The notes below the pieces were generated by a model that saw only the letters and a program-made list of their open reading frames with translations, was not told the origin of the DNA and made no database searches. 64,000 nucleotides of DNA. Source: Halostella pelagica. GTDB taxonomy: Archaea; Halobacteriota; Halobacteria; Halobacteriales; Natronoarchaeaceae. Shown one piece after another: positions 15,885 through 23,301 of this stretch. Each line of letters starts with the position of its first letter. Positions within the stretch are counted from its first letter, which is position 1. The stretch covers positions 248,001 through 312,000 of the forward strand of contig CP040678.1 of NCBI GenBank assembly GCA_005954745.1, in the 5' to 3' direction. The position numbers and the translations under genes were made by a program.

Positions 15885-17382
15885 AGTTCAGTGCCTCCAT
15901 GTGGCTGTCCATCCGCGCTTCTATCTCGTCACGCTCGGCCTGCAAATCGCGTAGTTTCCCGAGTTCTTCCTGTACGTTTATGTCCTCTTCAGGCTCGGTC
16001 GTATCGACGTAGAGCGCGATATTCAGGTTGTAATCGTTCTCCCGAATCTCGTCCAGTTTGACCGTTCTACTGACGCGCTCTTCAGTCGTCCAGTTCCGGA
16101 AGTTCTCGACGATGTGGTCAAGACCGTCCTCGGTCAATTCATTCTGGTTCGACAGTTCCCGGTAGAAGTCTTCGTCGGCGGCGTGAACGAATTGTACCTC
16201 GTTCGTTCTCTCGTCGGGCTTGTCGGTGTTCAGGATGAGAATCGCACTTGGAATCGCGTTATTCTGAAAGAGGTTCTCGGGAAGCCCGACGATGGCTTCC
16301 ACAAGGTCGTCTTCGAGCATTGATTCACGGTACTTGCTCTCGTGCTTACGGAACAGAACGCCGTGGGGAATGACGATAGCCGCCTTCCCCCCCGAGTCGT
16401 CGCCTCGGTCGGGGTCTTTCAGTTGCTCGGCCATGTGCATAATGAAACTGTAGTCGCCCCGGTCGGCGCGGGGGAGTTTCTCGGCCCAATGGAAGCGACC
16501 ATACGGGTCGTCCTGAAGCCCGTCCTTGTCCCAATCGACGGAGAACGGGAAGTTAGCCAGCACCCGGTCGAAGCGCGTGAGTTCGTTGTCGTCCTCGTTG
16601 GTGAACGCGGGACTCGACAGCGAGTCCTCGCGCTCGATGGTGCCATTCAGGCCGTGAATCGAGAGGTTCATCTTCGCAATCGCCGCAATGTCCGGATTGA
16701 TTTCCTGCCCGGTGAAGGTCATCTTCGAGGGGTCGCCACCCTGTTCCTCGCGGTAGTAGCGAGCGGCCTCAATGAGCATACCACCCGAGCCGACGGTCGG
16801 GTCGTGGAAGGTGTGGCCGTCCTCGAACTCGTCCACGAGACGAACGCAGAGATTGACGATGTGGGGCGGCGTAAAGAACTGGCCGCCGGATTTGCCTTCC
16901 TCTTCCGCGAAGTGGCGAACCAAGTCCATGTACGCCTCTCCGAGCATGTCCGGCGGGATACTGTCCCGGTCGAGGTCGTACTTCGAGAGGTGTTCAACGA
17001 GTTTCCCGAGCCGGTCGTCGTCCAGCGCGTCGGCGTCAATGTAGTCAGCCCGGAAGAGGCCCTGAAGTTCGGGGTTCTCGTCGGTGAGCGCGTCGAAGGC
17101 CTCGTTCAGTTCCTTGTCCACATTGTCCGAGACGGAACGAAGGTCGTCCCACAGATACCCCTCGGGAACGACCGGAATGTCGTACAGGTTCTCCCGGCGG
17201 GCGAAGTCCTCGCCGTACTCTTCGAGGTTCTGCTGGTACTGCTTCTCGAACTCGTCGGAAATCGACTTGTAGTAGACGAGCGGCAGAATGTACTCCTTGT
17301 AATCGGTCGGGTCTACAGCGTCACGAATAATGTCGGCGCATTTGAAAAGATGTGAGTCCAGTTCTTCCAACGAGAGGGTCAT
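15877..17382 (-). CDS. hsdM: Type I restriction-modification DNA methyltransferase subunit HsdM
   Basis: HsdM is an N6-adenine methyltransferase acting in the HsdM2-HsdS complex. The product has 501 aa. The N-terminal helical domain (about 1-150) is followed by GQFFTPPHIV and AdoMet motif I DPTVGSGGM (194-202). Motif IV reads NFPF (277-280) rather than the usual NPPF; other catalytic-region features (GQEINPD, FDRVLANFPF) are intact, so this is probably a clade variant. It is the first gene of the operon. The start ATG at 17382 fits the family N-terminus. Upstream bases 17383-17497 hold no gene. Confidence 0.95.
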   Translation of the reverse strand: MTLSLEELDSHLFKCADIIRDAVDPTDYKEYILPLVYYKSISDEFEKQYQQNLEEYGEDFARRENLYDIPVVPEGYLWDDLRSVSDNVDKELNEAFDALTDENPELQGLFRADYIDADALDDDRLGKLVEHLSKYDLDRDSIPPDMLGEAYMDLVRHFAEEEGKSGGQFFTPPHIVNLCVRLVDEFEDGHTFHDPTVGSGGMLIEAARYYREEQGGDPSKMTFTGQEINPDIAAIAKMNLSIHGLNGTIEREDSLSSPAFTNEDDNELTRFDRVLANFPFSVDWDKDGLQDDPYGRFHWAEKLPRADRGDYSFIMHMAEQLKDPDRGDDSGGKAAIVIPHGVLFRKHESKYRESMLEDDLVEAIVGLPENLFQNNAIPSAILILNTDKPDERTNEVQFVHAADEDFYRELSNQNELTEDGLDHIVENFRNWTTEERVSRTVKLDEIRENDYNLNIALYVDTTEPEEDINVQEELGKLRDLQAERDEIEARMDSHMEALNYE

Positions 17383-17497
17383 ATGCCTCTCATTTCATGC
17401 GAGCGTGTTATTTGCTCCGGTGAAGTTCGGAGACAACGAGTGCAAGGTTATCGAACAGACCCCTGCGTGTTCCAACCCGGCTGGTGGGGCGTTCTGT

Positions 17498-18214
17498 TTA
17501 TTCGCCGGAACTGGTGGGGGTATGCACCCCTTCTTCGATTTCTACTCGCCGTTCCTGAATCTGTGCGCGAATCTCTTCGAGTGCGGCGTTCTGGTTGTGG
17601 TCGAAGTCCGGGTCGTCAGTCGAGTTGAACGGCACACCGTCGTTCCGGTAGGTATCCCCCGGTGGCTCTTCGAGCGCGAAATCTCCCCCCTCGACAGCCT
17701 CTACAAAGTCCCACGGCGCGTACCAAGTCCACGGGCCTTCCTCTTCCAAGTCGCTCACATCCACGTCGTCAACTACGACAAATCGGAACTTCTGGTCGGG
17801 GAACGTCTCTTCGTACAGGTCTTGAACGAGCCGTAGGCCGTCACGGCGGCGTGGCTTCCAGTAGTCCTCGAACTGGCTGTTCTCGTAGTTGTATTCCTCG
17901 CCCGTGACGTACTCTTCCCATGCGTATTCGGCCTCTCGAATCCCCGGAATCTTCGCTTCGGTGCGTAGGTGCTGATTGCCAGTCGCAAAGACCGAAATCT
18001 CTTCGACGTGCGCCCAAAATTGGAGCCAGCCGATAGGGACGGCCCTATGTTCGGGGTGCGGGTTGACAGAGACAGTCGAATCTCTGTCGAAACACAGCAC
18101 GATTCTTTCCGTCGATTCGTGGTTGCTCACTGGCGACCCCGTACATTTCATAGGATAGGACGGAATTTCAGGATTCTGGCTGTCCTCACTTGACGCCGAC
18201 GAGCGCGGAGTCAT
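17498..18214 (-). CDS. HAD-like protein of unknown function
   Basis: The product has 238 aa from ATG 18214. Residues about 38-85 resemble a HAD phosphatase core: VLCFDRDSTVSVNP has the DxDx(T/S) motif I, and EISVFATGNQHL resembles motif II (Thr then Asn). I recall similar haloarchaeal proteins with FDRDGTV and WATGNQ. The rest is acidic and contains an RRRDGLRLVQDLYEETFPD helix. Later HAD motifs are only tentative (VVVDDVDVSDL). Alternative starts are GTG 18304 and ATG 18151. It is upstream of hsdM on the same strand, possibly in the same transcript. The role is unknown. Confidence 0.65.
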   Translation of the reverse strand: MTPRSSASSEDSQNPEIPSYPMKCTGSPVSNHESTERIVLCFDRDSTVSVNPHPEHRAVPIGWLQFWAHVEEISVFATGNQHLRTEAKIPGIREAEYAWEEYVTGEEYNYENSQFEDYWKPRRRDGLRLVQDLYEETFPDQKFRFVVVDDVDVSDLEEEGPWTWYAPWDFVEAVEGGDFALEEPPGDTYRNDGVPFNSTDDPDFDHNQNAALEEIRAQIQERRVEIEEGVHTPTSSGE

Positions 18215-18343
18215 TGAAGAGTACTCAACCGTCTTCTGACGTGGCTGACAGACCGCTTTCAATACCCCTATCAGGGTTGCTAAAACGCTAATATCCCTAC
18301 TCACAAACCCTAATTCTATACTTTAATAATTTTAGTACGTAAG

Positions 18344-18349
18344 TTATTA
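18344..18349 (+). promoter_or_regulatory. TATA-like box of the primase-polymerase operon
   Basis: TTATTA lies 29-34 bases before the ATG at 18378. The whole stretch 18305-18370 is unusually AT-rich and lies between divergent units, so it probably also holds the promoter for the minus-strand HAD-like gene (TTATTAAAG near 18320-18335). Confidence 0.45.
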
Positions 18350-18377
18350 ACACCTGTGTACACTAATTAGGAACGTC

Positions 18378-18515
18378 ATGGCAGAGAACCAGTTCACGGC
18401 GATTCCAGTCAAGCCAGATACACGAGATAGAGTGCGGTCACTGAAACGCGGGGGCGAAGACTACGACACGCTCCTTCGTAAAATGGCCGACCAGTACGAC
18501 CCGGAGGCCAACTAA
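18378..18515 (+). CDS. 45-aa antitoxin-like small protein
   Basis: This short frame encodes MAENQFTAIPVKPDTRDRVR followed by a KRGGEDYDTLLRKMADQYDP segment. The layout (a short beta strand, a DTRDRVRSLK helix, then a YDTLLRKM helix) matches the small ribbon-helix-helix or VapB-like antitoxin family widespread in haloarchaea. No toxin of the PIN or RelE type follows; the next gene encodes an unrelated acidic protein. It may therefore act as a DNA-binding autoregulator of the operon. The stop overlaps the next ATG by one base (TAATG). Confidence 0.7.
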   Translation: MAENQFTAIPVKPDTRDRVRSLKRGGEDYDTLLRKMADQYDPEAN

Positions 18516-18811
18516 TGCCGTCCGACCAGTCCACCTCATTGACCATCGAGGTGTTGCCGAATCAAGACGCGTTCGAGCGTGCAATTGAGGCGATTACGGG
18601 GGATTCGTCAGAGTCGGTTTCCGAAGAGCGGCTTCGGAGGGAAATCATTGAGGATTACTGTACACTGCCGGAATCAAGCGACGGGCCAGAACAGGCAGTT
18701 CTGATTGCTGAAGCCGTCGAAAAAGGCCTTCTCAAGCGCGACGACGAAGGTCTGCTTCGGCTAAACAACTCGACCCACGTCGCGTCGGTAAGTGAGACTC
18801 GTATCCGATGA
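18515..18811 (+). CDS. Small acidic element protein of unknown function
   Basis: The product has 98 aa and contains a helical charged region ERLRREIIEDYCTLPE and a C-terminal LIAEAVEKGLLKRDDEGLLRL that resembles the end of a winged helix. No family is recognised. It is tightly packed in an operon: its ATG shares a base with the preceding stop, and its own stop is followed directly by the next ATG (TGAATG). It may assist the primase-polymerase encoded downstream or regulate it. Confidence 0.6.
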   Translation: MPSDQSTSLTIEVLPNQDAFERAIEAITGDSSESVSEERLRREIIEDYCTLPESSDGPEQAVLIAEAVEKGLLKRDDEGLLRLNNSTHVASVSETRIR

Positions 18812-18919
18812 ATGACCGAAGGAAAGCGCCGTGGCCGGAAAGTTCCCACGCCCGTCCGGCCCGACTTCGTTGCCCGCCGACTGATACCCACGACAGACAA
18901 CTATGGCAACTCAAGATAG
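18812..18919 (+). CDS. Possible 35-aa basic protein
   Basis: The frame begins MTEGKRRGRKVPTPVRPDFV and is rich in Arg, Lys and Pro. It starts immediately after the preceding stop and overlaps the first 17 bases of the primase-polymerase gene. The gap-free spacing supports translation, but nothing else does. It could be a small nucleic-acid-binding protein or merely a leader frame. Confidence 0.35.
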   Translation: MTEGKRRGRKVPTPVRPDFVARRLIPTTDNYGNSR

Positions 18920-20498
18920 CGTCTATAACACTATAGGATTATCGGCACAGCAGAGATTCAGGAATCAACGCCGGGTATCCTCGCGTACTCACAACGTCGA
19001 ACTGGCGTTTTCCGCACGTCGGAAGGAACAGAGAGTCCGCAATCAGATTCAGAACGAGCGGTATCACCGTGACGGTGATTACGCTCCCCGACTCTCGACT
19101 CGTCAGTGCGACCACGACGAACACGATAACTCGGAGTGTATCTGTGACTGCACTGACTCCGAACGCGCTGAATTGCTCCAGAACTACCTACAGGTCTTGG
19201 CACAGCACGGATGGGACTCGCCTCGACTCATGCCTGTAGGTTCGGAAGGTAAAGCGCCCTATATCGCAGAACGCCACATCGGCCTCACACAGCCGAAAAT
19301 CCACGACTTGCTATACTCCCCTGAAGAAGCAATAGAGGCTGTTAGAACCGGCGCTATTGGCTTCTGCTTGTACGCAGACCGCCCCGAACACAACACCGAG
19401 GGACTGGTTTTTCTCGACCGTGACGAACCAGACCAGTGGCCCGACCTTGGTGAAACCGTCCGCGTCGTGTCAGGCTCGGGAACTGGCGACCACCTCACAT
19501 TCGCCGCAGATGGTGAGATTGAAAACGCGAAGGGCAAAGCGGAGTTATCGGGAATCGGGTCGGTGCGAGGGCCGAACTGGTTCGTCGTCCTTCCCGGCTC
19601 GGTACACCCGAGCGGTGGTATCTACCACATGGACGAGAATCCCGGCATGGCTGAACTGTCACCCGGCCAACTTCCGAGAGAGTTACAGCAAGGGCCACTT
19701 CCGGCGTCGGAACTACCGGACGGGGTGGTATCCGGTGCCACGTCGAACCTCAATCCGAGAGCCAGCCTTCAGTCGGGCTTCTCTGCCGACGAAGTGACCA
19801 ACAACATTGGGATTCCCCTCGAAGACGTGCGGCAGGTGTCGAGATGGTTAGATTACCTTCTTTCGGTGATTGACCCGAACGAGTACGAAAGTTTGAGCGA
19901 GGCCGACCAAGCGACGGTTCGATACCTGTTGATTTGGCGATTCGAGCCGACCGACATTGCTCGTATCCTTCGGGACTGCCGCGACCGTCGCGGACAAGTT
20001 AACGGTGAAGACCATCCGCACAAACTGTGGCGCGACGGCTATGTCGAGCGGACAATCACGAACACAGGTATCCCATATCAGGTTGACCCGGATTTGGGGA
20101 AGGCACTTGTCGAAGACGCCAAGGCCACGAAAGGACGCAGACCTTCAGCCGGGTCGAAATCGCTTCGGGGAGTACGAGACGCATTTCGGAACCTCGGCAC
20201 CGAACTGACGACGACCGAGATAGTGGAAAGTCCCGACGTTGATTGGCGTGGCTCGAAGAAGGGTTCTGTAAAGAGGCGTGTACGTCGTTGCCTCGATATT
20301 TTCGATAGTGCCGGGTACATCGAATCGCAACGAGACGGACGACAAATCATCTATATCGGAGAAGGAATCACCAGCCTACGCATACCGGGCGACTCTGAAT
20401 GGTACCAGCGAACTGCCGTGCTGATGGACGAAGAATTAGGCCCTGCTGATATGGGTATCGAGAGCGAGCAAGGTGAGAGGCGGAATGAAGCGAAGTAA
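18903..20498 (+). CDS. Primase-polymerase (PrimPol-like) replication protein
   Basis: The product has 531 aa. Residues about 100-245 fit the archaeo-eukaryotic PrimPol core of plasmids and viruses: GKAPY, then FLDRDEP with the DxD metal site (Asp172, Asp174), SGSGTGDH (190-197, catalytic His), and PNWFVVLPGSVHPSGGIY (about 225-241). A Cys/His-rich stretch (Cys69, 79, 81, 83) could be a zinc stem. Residues about 420-510 look like a winged-helix domain (IVESPDVDWRGS, YIESQRDGRQIIYI). No helicase motif is present, so it would need a host helicase such as MCM. It is the best marker that the element can or could replicate autonomously. Confidence 0.8.
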   Translation: MATQDSVYNTIGLSAQQRFRNQRRVSSRTHNVELAFSARRKEQRVRNQIQNERYHRDGDYAPRLSTRQCDHDEHDNSECICDCTDSERAELLQNYLQVLAQHGWDSPRLMPVGSEGKAPYIAERHIGLTQPKIHDLLYSPEEAIEAVRTGAIGFCLYADRPEHNTEGLVFLDRDEPDQWPDLGETVRVVSGSGTGDHLTFAADGEIENAKGKAELSGIGSVRGPNWFVVLPGSVHPSGGIYHMDENPGMAELSPGQLPRELQQGPLPASELPDGVVSGATSNLNPRASLQSGFSADEVTNNIGIPLEDVRQVSRWLDYLLSVIDPNEYESLSEADQATVRYLLIWRFEPTDIARILRDCRDRRGQVNGEDHPHKLWRDGYVERTITNTGIPYQVDPDLGKALVEDAKATKGRRPSAGSKSLRGVRDAFRNLGTELTTTEIVESPDVDWRGSKKGSVKRRVRRCLDIFDSAGYIESQRDGRQIIYIGEGITSLRIPGDSEWYQRTAVLMDEELGPADMGIESEQGERRNEAK

Positions 20499-20884
20499 CC
20501 CGTAACAATACACTGTTGTCTGTCCCCTTCTTCTCCCCCCGTCTCCTTCCTATGTGTATCTGTGTCCGGAATTAATCTCGTTGACATTACTGATAAAGCG
20601 CTGATAGGGATAATAGCAGAGCGTCGAAGGCAGACCGACCAAAATCAGGTTGGGATGTGGGACTCCTACTCGGGTGTTCTGAAATCGACACCGGGGGTGT
20701 TTTTCATAGAACCCCACCGGGGCGTCTCCTTGTTCATTCCCTATATCGGAATGAGGGGGGTGAAGAGGGCAAATCGAATCGACCGGCTATCCCGATACCT
20801 TTCATTTTCAGCAAGGGGCGAAACCGGGAGAAACCGATTTTAGAGGCTCTAACCCCGGTTTAGACGAGGGCAGAGAAGACCATA

Positions 20885-20949
20885 GCAGGGCGCTACAGGC
20901 CACAGGGGCCGTCTCTGGTGGGGGCCAGCCCCGACCTGTAGCACCCTGC
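20885..20949 (+). ncRNA. Long hairpin, possible structured RNA
   Basis: The 15-base arms 20885-20899 and 20935-20949 pair with a single mismatch (C opposite A), enclosing a 35-base loop that is itself rich in G and C runs. The chance of such a long pairing between two specific nearby segments is low. It could be a small RNA, a transcription terminator of the primase operon, or an origin hairpin. Confidence 0.4.
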
Positions 20950-21006
20950 TTACACGTTCGCAAGAGCAGGCACAGACACCAGTAGAGCAGACAGGCAGGG
21001 GTCGGT

Positions 21007-21089
21007 GGGGTACCCCCGTAGGGGACGGGTAGGGGTGCGAGAGAAGGGGAATACAGGGGGGTCGGGGGTTGGCCCGGTGGGGGATGGGG
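21007..21089 (+). repeat. Array of G runs on the plus strand (potential G-quadruplex)
   Basis: At least eight runs of three to six G occur in 83 bases (near 21007, 21021, 21027, 21032, 21046, 21056, 21064, 21079 and 21086), with almost no C runs on that strand apart from the ones near 21012 and 21073. Four-run groups with short spacers could fold as G-quadruplexes. The strand asymmetry resembles that near replication origins or structured RNAs. Confidence 0.55.
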
Positions 21090-21096
21090 AACCACC

Positions 21097-21258
21097 CTAC
21101 TCGCTGACCGGCTCGTAGCGCTCACCGTCTACGAGAAAGCCGTCTCCCACCCGTTCCACAGGCAGACCCTCCTTCCACGCGCCATATCCGATTTGGCGCT
21201 TCGAGAGACGACGACCGGATTCCACCCCCTTGAACACGGTGTCTATCGGGTAGGTCAT
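21097..21258 (-). CDS. Small element protein, 53 aa
   Basis: The frame starts ATG at 21258 and encodes MTYPIDTVFKGVESGRRLSK followed by an RQIGYGAWKEGLP segment and ends ERYEPVSE. The amino-acid mix is typical of small haloarchaeal element proteins, with a short basic patch and a predicted beta hairpin at the end. No family is recognised. No clear TATA box lies 25-30 bases upstream. It lies next to the G-run array, whose transcription it would oppose. Confidence 0.45.
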   Translation of the reverse strand: MTYPIDTVFKGVESGRRLSKRQIGYGAWKEGLPVERVGDGFLVDGERYEPVSE

Positions 21259-21380
21259 ATGCCACGATTGGCGCTGGCCGGTATCGAGACTTTCGGTGGT
21301 GGCCGATAGCCGCGATTTGTTCAGCGTGCCTCGCTCTCGCTCTGTATGTTCGTTTTAGCGGTGATATTTCGGCAGTAGTT

Positions 21381-21626
21381 TCACGTACTCGTGAAGCGAT
21401 ACAGCGGCTCATACAGGCCGCATAGCCGGTCTTGAGTATCGTCCCCGTCGGCGTGGGTTGTGTGTCGGCGTCGGTCTTCGAGGGCGAGAGGGGTGGACTG
21501 CTGGCCGAGAAGGGGCTGATGGCGGCCTTCGGGAACGGCCTCTTCACGTAGTTCGAGTGTGGTGGCGCTTAAGTAATATTTCAGGCTCGGCTCCGAGACT
21601 CCGGACACCCTCGATTCCACTTTCAC
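21381..21626 (-). CDS. Possible small element protein from a GTG start
   Basis: The frame from GTG 21626 (or 21620) encodes about 81 aa, including a SLKYYLSATTLELREEA segment. An AT-rich box at 21641-21650 lies 20-25 bases upstream on this strand, compatible with leaderless transcription. There is no recognisable domain. An overlapping minus frame at 21122-21547 is worse in codon use. This call is tentative. Confidence 0.3.
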   Translation of the reverse strand: MKVESRVSGVSEPSLKYYLSATTLELREEAVPEGRHQPLLGQQSTPLALEDRRRHTTHADGDDTQDRLCGLYEPLYRFTST

Positions 21627-21640
21627 CTTGGTTGTCGAAC

Positions 21641-21650
21641 ACTTAATTGC
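21641..21650 (+). promoter_or_regulatory. TATA-like box, possibly bidirectional
   Basis: ACTTAATTGC is 20-26 bases before the ATG at 21667, fitting a leaderless mRNA. Its core is nearly self-complementary (CACTTAATTG read on the other strand gives CAATTAAGTG), so it could also drive the minus-strand frame at 21381-21626. Confidence 0.45.
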
Positions 21651-21666
21651 CAGTGACTCGTCAGAT

Positions 21667-22062
21667 ATGAACATGGTAGCAGAAGCCCTTCAGTACGTGT
21701 CGAATCACCTCGACACCATCATGACTGGCCTGACTATGGCAGTGGTTGGAATCAGTGTCTATGAAGCAAGAGACGGATTCTTCCTGTTCAACGGGGACTT
21801 CCAAGGGAAATACGGAGCGTTGCTGATATTCGTGGGAACGCTCTTCGGTGCGTCTCTCATAACCCCGATGGTGAGCAATATGTGGGAACAGTCACTCCCG
21901 CACATTCCGCCCGGACAACTACTCGGTACGATTCTCGTTCTCGGTATGCTCGGTGTCAATAAGGCCGCAGAGTGGAACTTCTTCGATATTAAGTCGCTTC
22001 CTGTCTACGGACTCGGTGTCGTCCTGATAGCGAATCCCGAACTCATACACACTGTAGCGTAG
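21667..22062 (+). CDS. Small multi-pass membrane protein of the element
   Basis: The product has 131 aa. Three or four hydrophobic segments are visible: about residues 16-33 (IMTGLTMAVVGISVY), 47-66 (YGALLIFVGTLFGASLI), 81-99 (GQLLGTILVLGMLGV) and 110-127 (LPVYGLGVVLIANPEL). It lacks any motif known to me. Its size and hydrophobicity would suit a holin-like, channel-like or anchor protein. The ATG at 21667 was chosen over an earlier start because the TATA box at 21641 would otherwise lie inside the coding sequence. Confidence 0.65.
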   Translation: MNMVAEALQYVSNHLDTIMTGLTMAVVGISVYEARDGFFLFNGDFQGKYGALLIFVGTLFGASLITPMVSNMWEQSLPHIPPGQLLGTILVLGMLGVNKAAEWNFFDIKSLPVYGLGVVLIANPELIHTVA

Positions 22063-22150
22063 AGGCGACACCGAGTAAGGTACTCTTCTGCTACGCCATT
22101 TCGTCCAAGCGACCGGCAGGTTGGCTCGTGGAAGTTAGCCGCCGTGCGAA

Positions 22151-22157
22151 TTTATTA
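22151..22157 (+). promoter_or_regulatory. TATA-like box for the 22184 mini-gene
   Basis: TTTATTA starts 33 bases before the ATG at 22184, correct for a leaderless transcript of the small zinc-finger gene. Confidence 0.5.
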
Positions 22158-22183
22158 AACTCTGTCATCATGTTTCGGATAGC

Positions 22184-22282
22184 ATGGCACGGAATCCGAA
22201 ATGCCCCCGGTGTGGCAGTTTCAACGTAACTCGAACGCACGGTATGAAGAGTTGCCAAGACTGCGGGAAGAGTTGGGACTGA
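22184..22282 (+). CDS. 32-aa zinc-finger mini-protein
   Basis: The frame encodes MARNPKCPRCGSFNVTRTHG followed by MKSCQDCGKSWD. The CPRC and CQDC pairs make one zinc ribbon that resembles the N-terminal ribbon of some transposases and transcription factors. A well-placed TATA box supports expression. It ends just before the convergent helix-turn-helix gene. It could be a free-standing DNA-binding ribbon or a relic of a larger protein. Confidence 0.6.
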   Translation: MARNPKCPRCGSFNVTRTHGMKSCQDCGKSWD

Positions 22283-22300
22283 CAAGTCGAAACGACGCAC

Positions 22301-22693
22301 CTATGCCTCGGCCTGCTCCGGTTCAGATTCCGACTCACCGAGTTCGTCCAATCGGCCATAGGTTACGTCGTCGAGGTCTTCACTGGTCAGGCCGTATCGA
22401 GAGAGATACTTCCGGACAGTCGTCGCCGTACAGTCGAACTCGTCGCGGGCCGCTATTTCGTCCGCTGACAGTCCTTGCTCGACATACAATTGGCGTAGGG
22501 TATCCTCGTGACGCCACGGTCGAAGGATACCGAGACGTTCCATGTGGACGGTCACACGGGCTGTCTCTACGCCTAACTCGAACGCGATGGTTCGAGGGGG
22601 CAGCCCGCGCTCGTGATAGCAGTGCCAGAGGAAATCATGGTCGCGCCACGGTTCGGATTCAGGGACGCGCTCGTCAGGGAGTCGGAAGGTCAT
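22301..22693 (-). CDS. Helix-turn-helix DNA-binding protein
   Basis: The product has 130 aa and appears to hold two helix-turn-helix units. The first is YHERGLPPRTIAFELGVETA with a following recognition helix (about residues 27-56). The second is LYVEQGLSADEIAARDEFDC followed by TATTVRKYLSRYGL (about 68-102). Such tandem HTH proteins regulate or resolve mobile elements in haloarchaea. The C-terminal tail is acidic. The ATG at 22693 fits the first conserved residues. It is likely an element regulator. Confidence 0.75.
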   Translation of the reverse strand: MTFRLPDERVPESEPWRDHDFLWHCYHERGLPPRTIAFELGVETARVTVHMERLGILRPWRHEDTLRQLYVEQGLSADEIAARDEFDCTATTVRKYLSRYGLTSEDLDDVTYGRLDELGESESEPEQAEA

Positions 22694-22786
22694 AGCCGAG
22701 ACTACGTGATTCGTGCCAGTAATTCGTTCGGTGGCAACATTCTACGACAGGTAGGACGAGAAAGCACCACTCAATACAAAAAGGAG

Positions 22787-23284
22787 TTAGACCAGATTAG
22801 CCACCAGTTGCAGGGAGAACCCCCCGGCGAGTAGACCCAAACCAGTTACGCGAACTCGCGTAGATGTTGATTCCACCTCTGACCGAATCCGTCGATATAC
22901 CTTTCCTGTATCGAGAATATCGGCTTCATTCCAATCGCAATTCGGTTCATATCTCGCTTCGACATATTCTTCACCCCAATTGAAATCAATGTCAGACGGC
23001 GAAAATCCACCCCGTTGCTCTATCGCTATTTCCATGAGTTCATCACCAATATCCTCTGCCGACGCTTCTTCAACCGGGTCTATTTCTTCAATCTCCCTAA
23101 CGAGACTATTGAAGCCCACCTCACCTCTCTGAACTCCTTCGGCTTCCATTTTTTCGCGGGCACGACGTAGACGACCGAACTCAAACCGCTGTGCAAGCAG
23201 AGGAACGTCCGGAACTGCAAGAATGAGGGCACCGAGAATATCGCAAGCCAGTCCAATACTCGTGAGAAGTGATGAAATCATCAT
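22787..23284 (-). CDS. Membrane-anchored element protein of unknown function
   Basis: The product has 165 aa, with a hydrophobic N-terminal segment (about residues 4-30, LLTSIGLACDILGALILAVPDVPLL) and a second at the C-terminus (VTGLGLLAGGFSLQLVANLV, about 146-165). The middle is a charged soluble part containing a basic helix FGRLRRAREKM and an acidic region. No family is recognised. It lies 17 bases downstream of the HsdR-N-like gene on the same strand, suggesting co-transcription and possibly a membrane partner for that nuclease-like protein. Confidence 0.6.
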   Translation of the reverse strand: MMISSLLTSIGLACDILGALILAVPDVPLLAQRFEFGRLRRAREKMEAEGVQRGEVGFNSLVREIEEIDPVEEASAEDIGDELMEIAIEQRGGFSPSDIDFNWGEEYVEARYEPNCDWNEADILDTGKVYRRIRSEVESTSTRVRVTGLGLLAGGFSLQLVANLV

Positions 23285-23301
23285 GGTGTATTCTGAAGCA
23301 A

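Larger units (their letters stand above)
20499..21096. other. Gene-poor G-rich region downstream of the primase-polymerase
   Basis: About 600 bases without a convincing gene. A 93-codon plus frame at 20562-20843 has poor codon use and no recognisable motif. The region contains the long hairpin at 20885-20949 and a run of G tracts at 21007-21089. A replication origin, a non-coding RNA or a transcript end are possible. Nothing shows which. Confidence 0.5.

Noticed and set aside
20562-20843. 93-codon frame downstream of the primase-polymerase
   Set aside because: Composition is unlike the surrounding proteins; the region looks non-coding.
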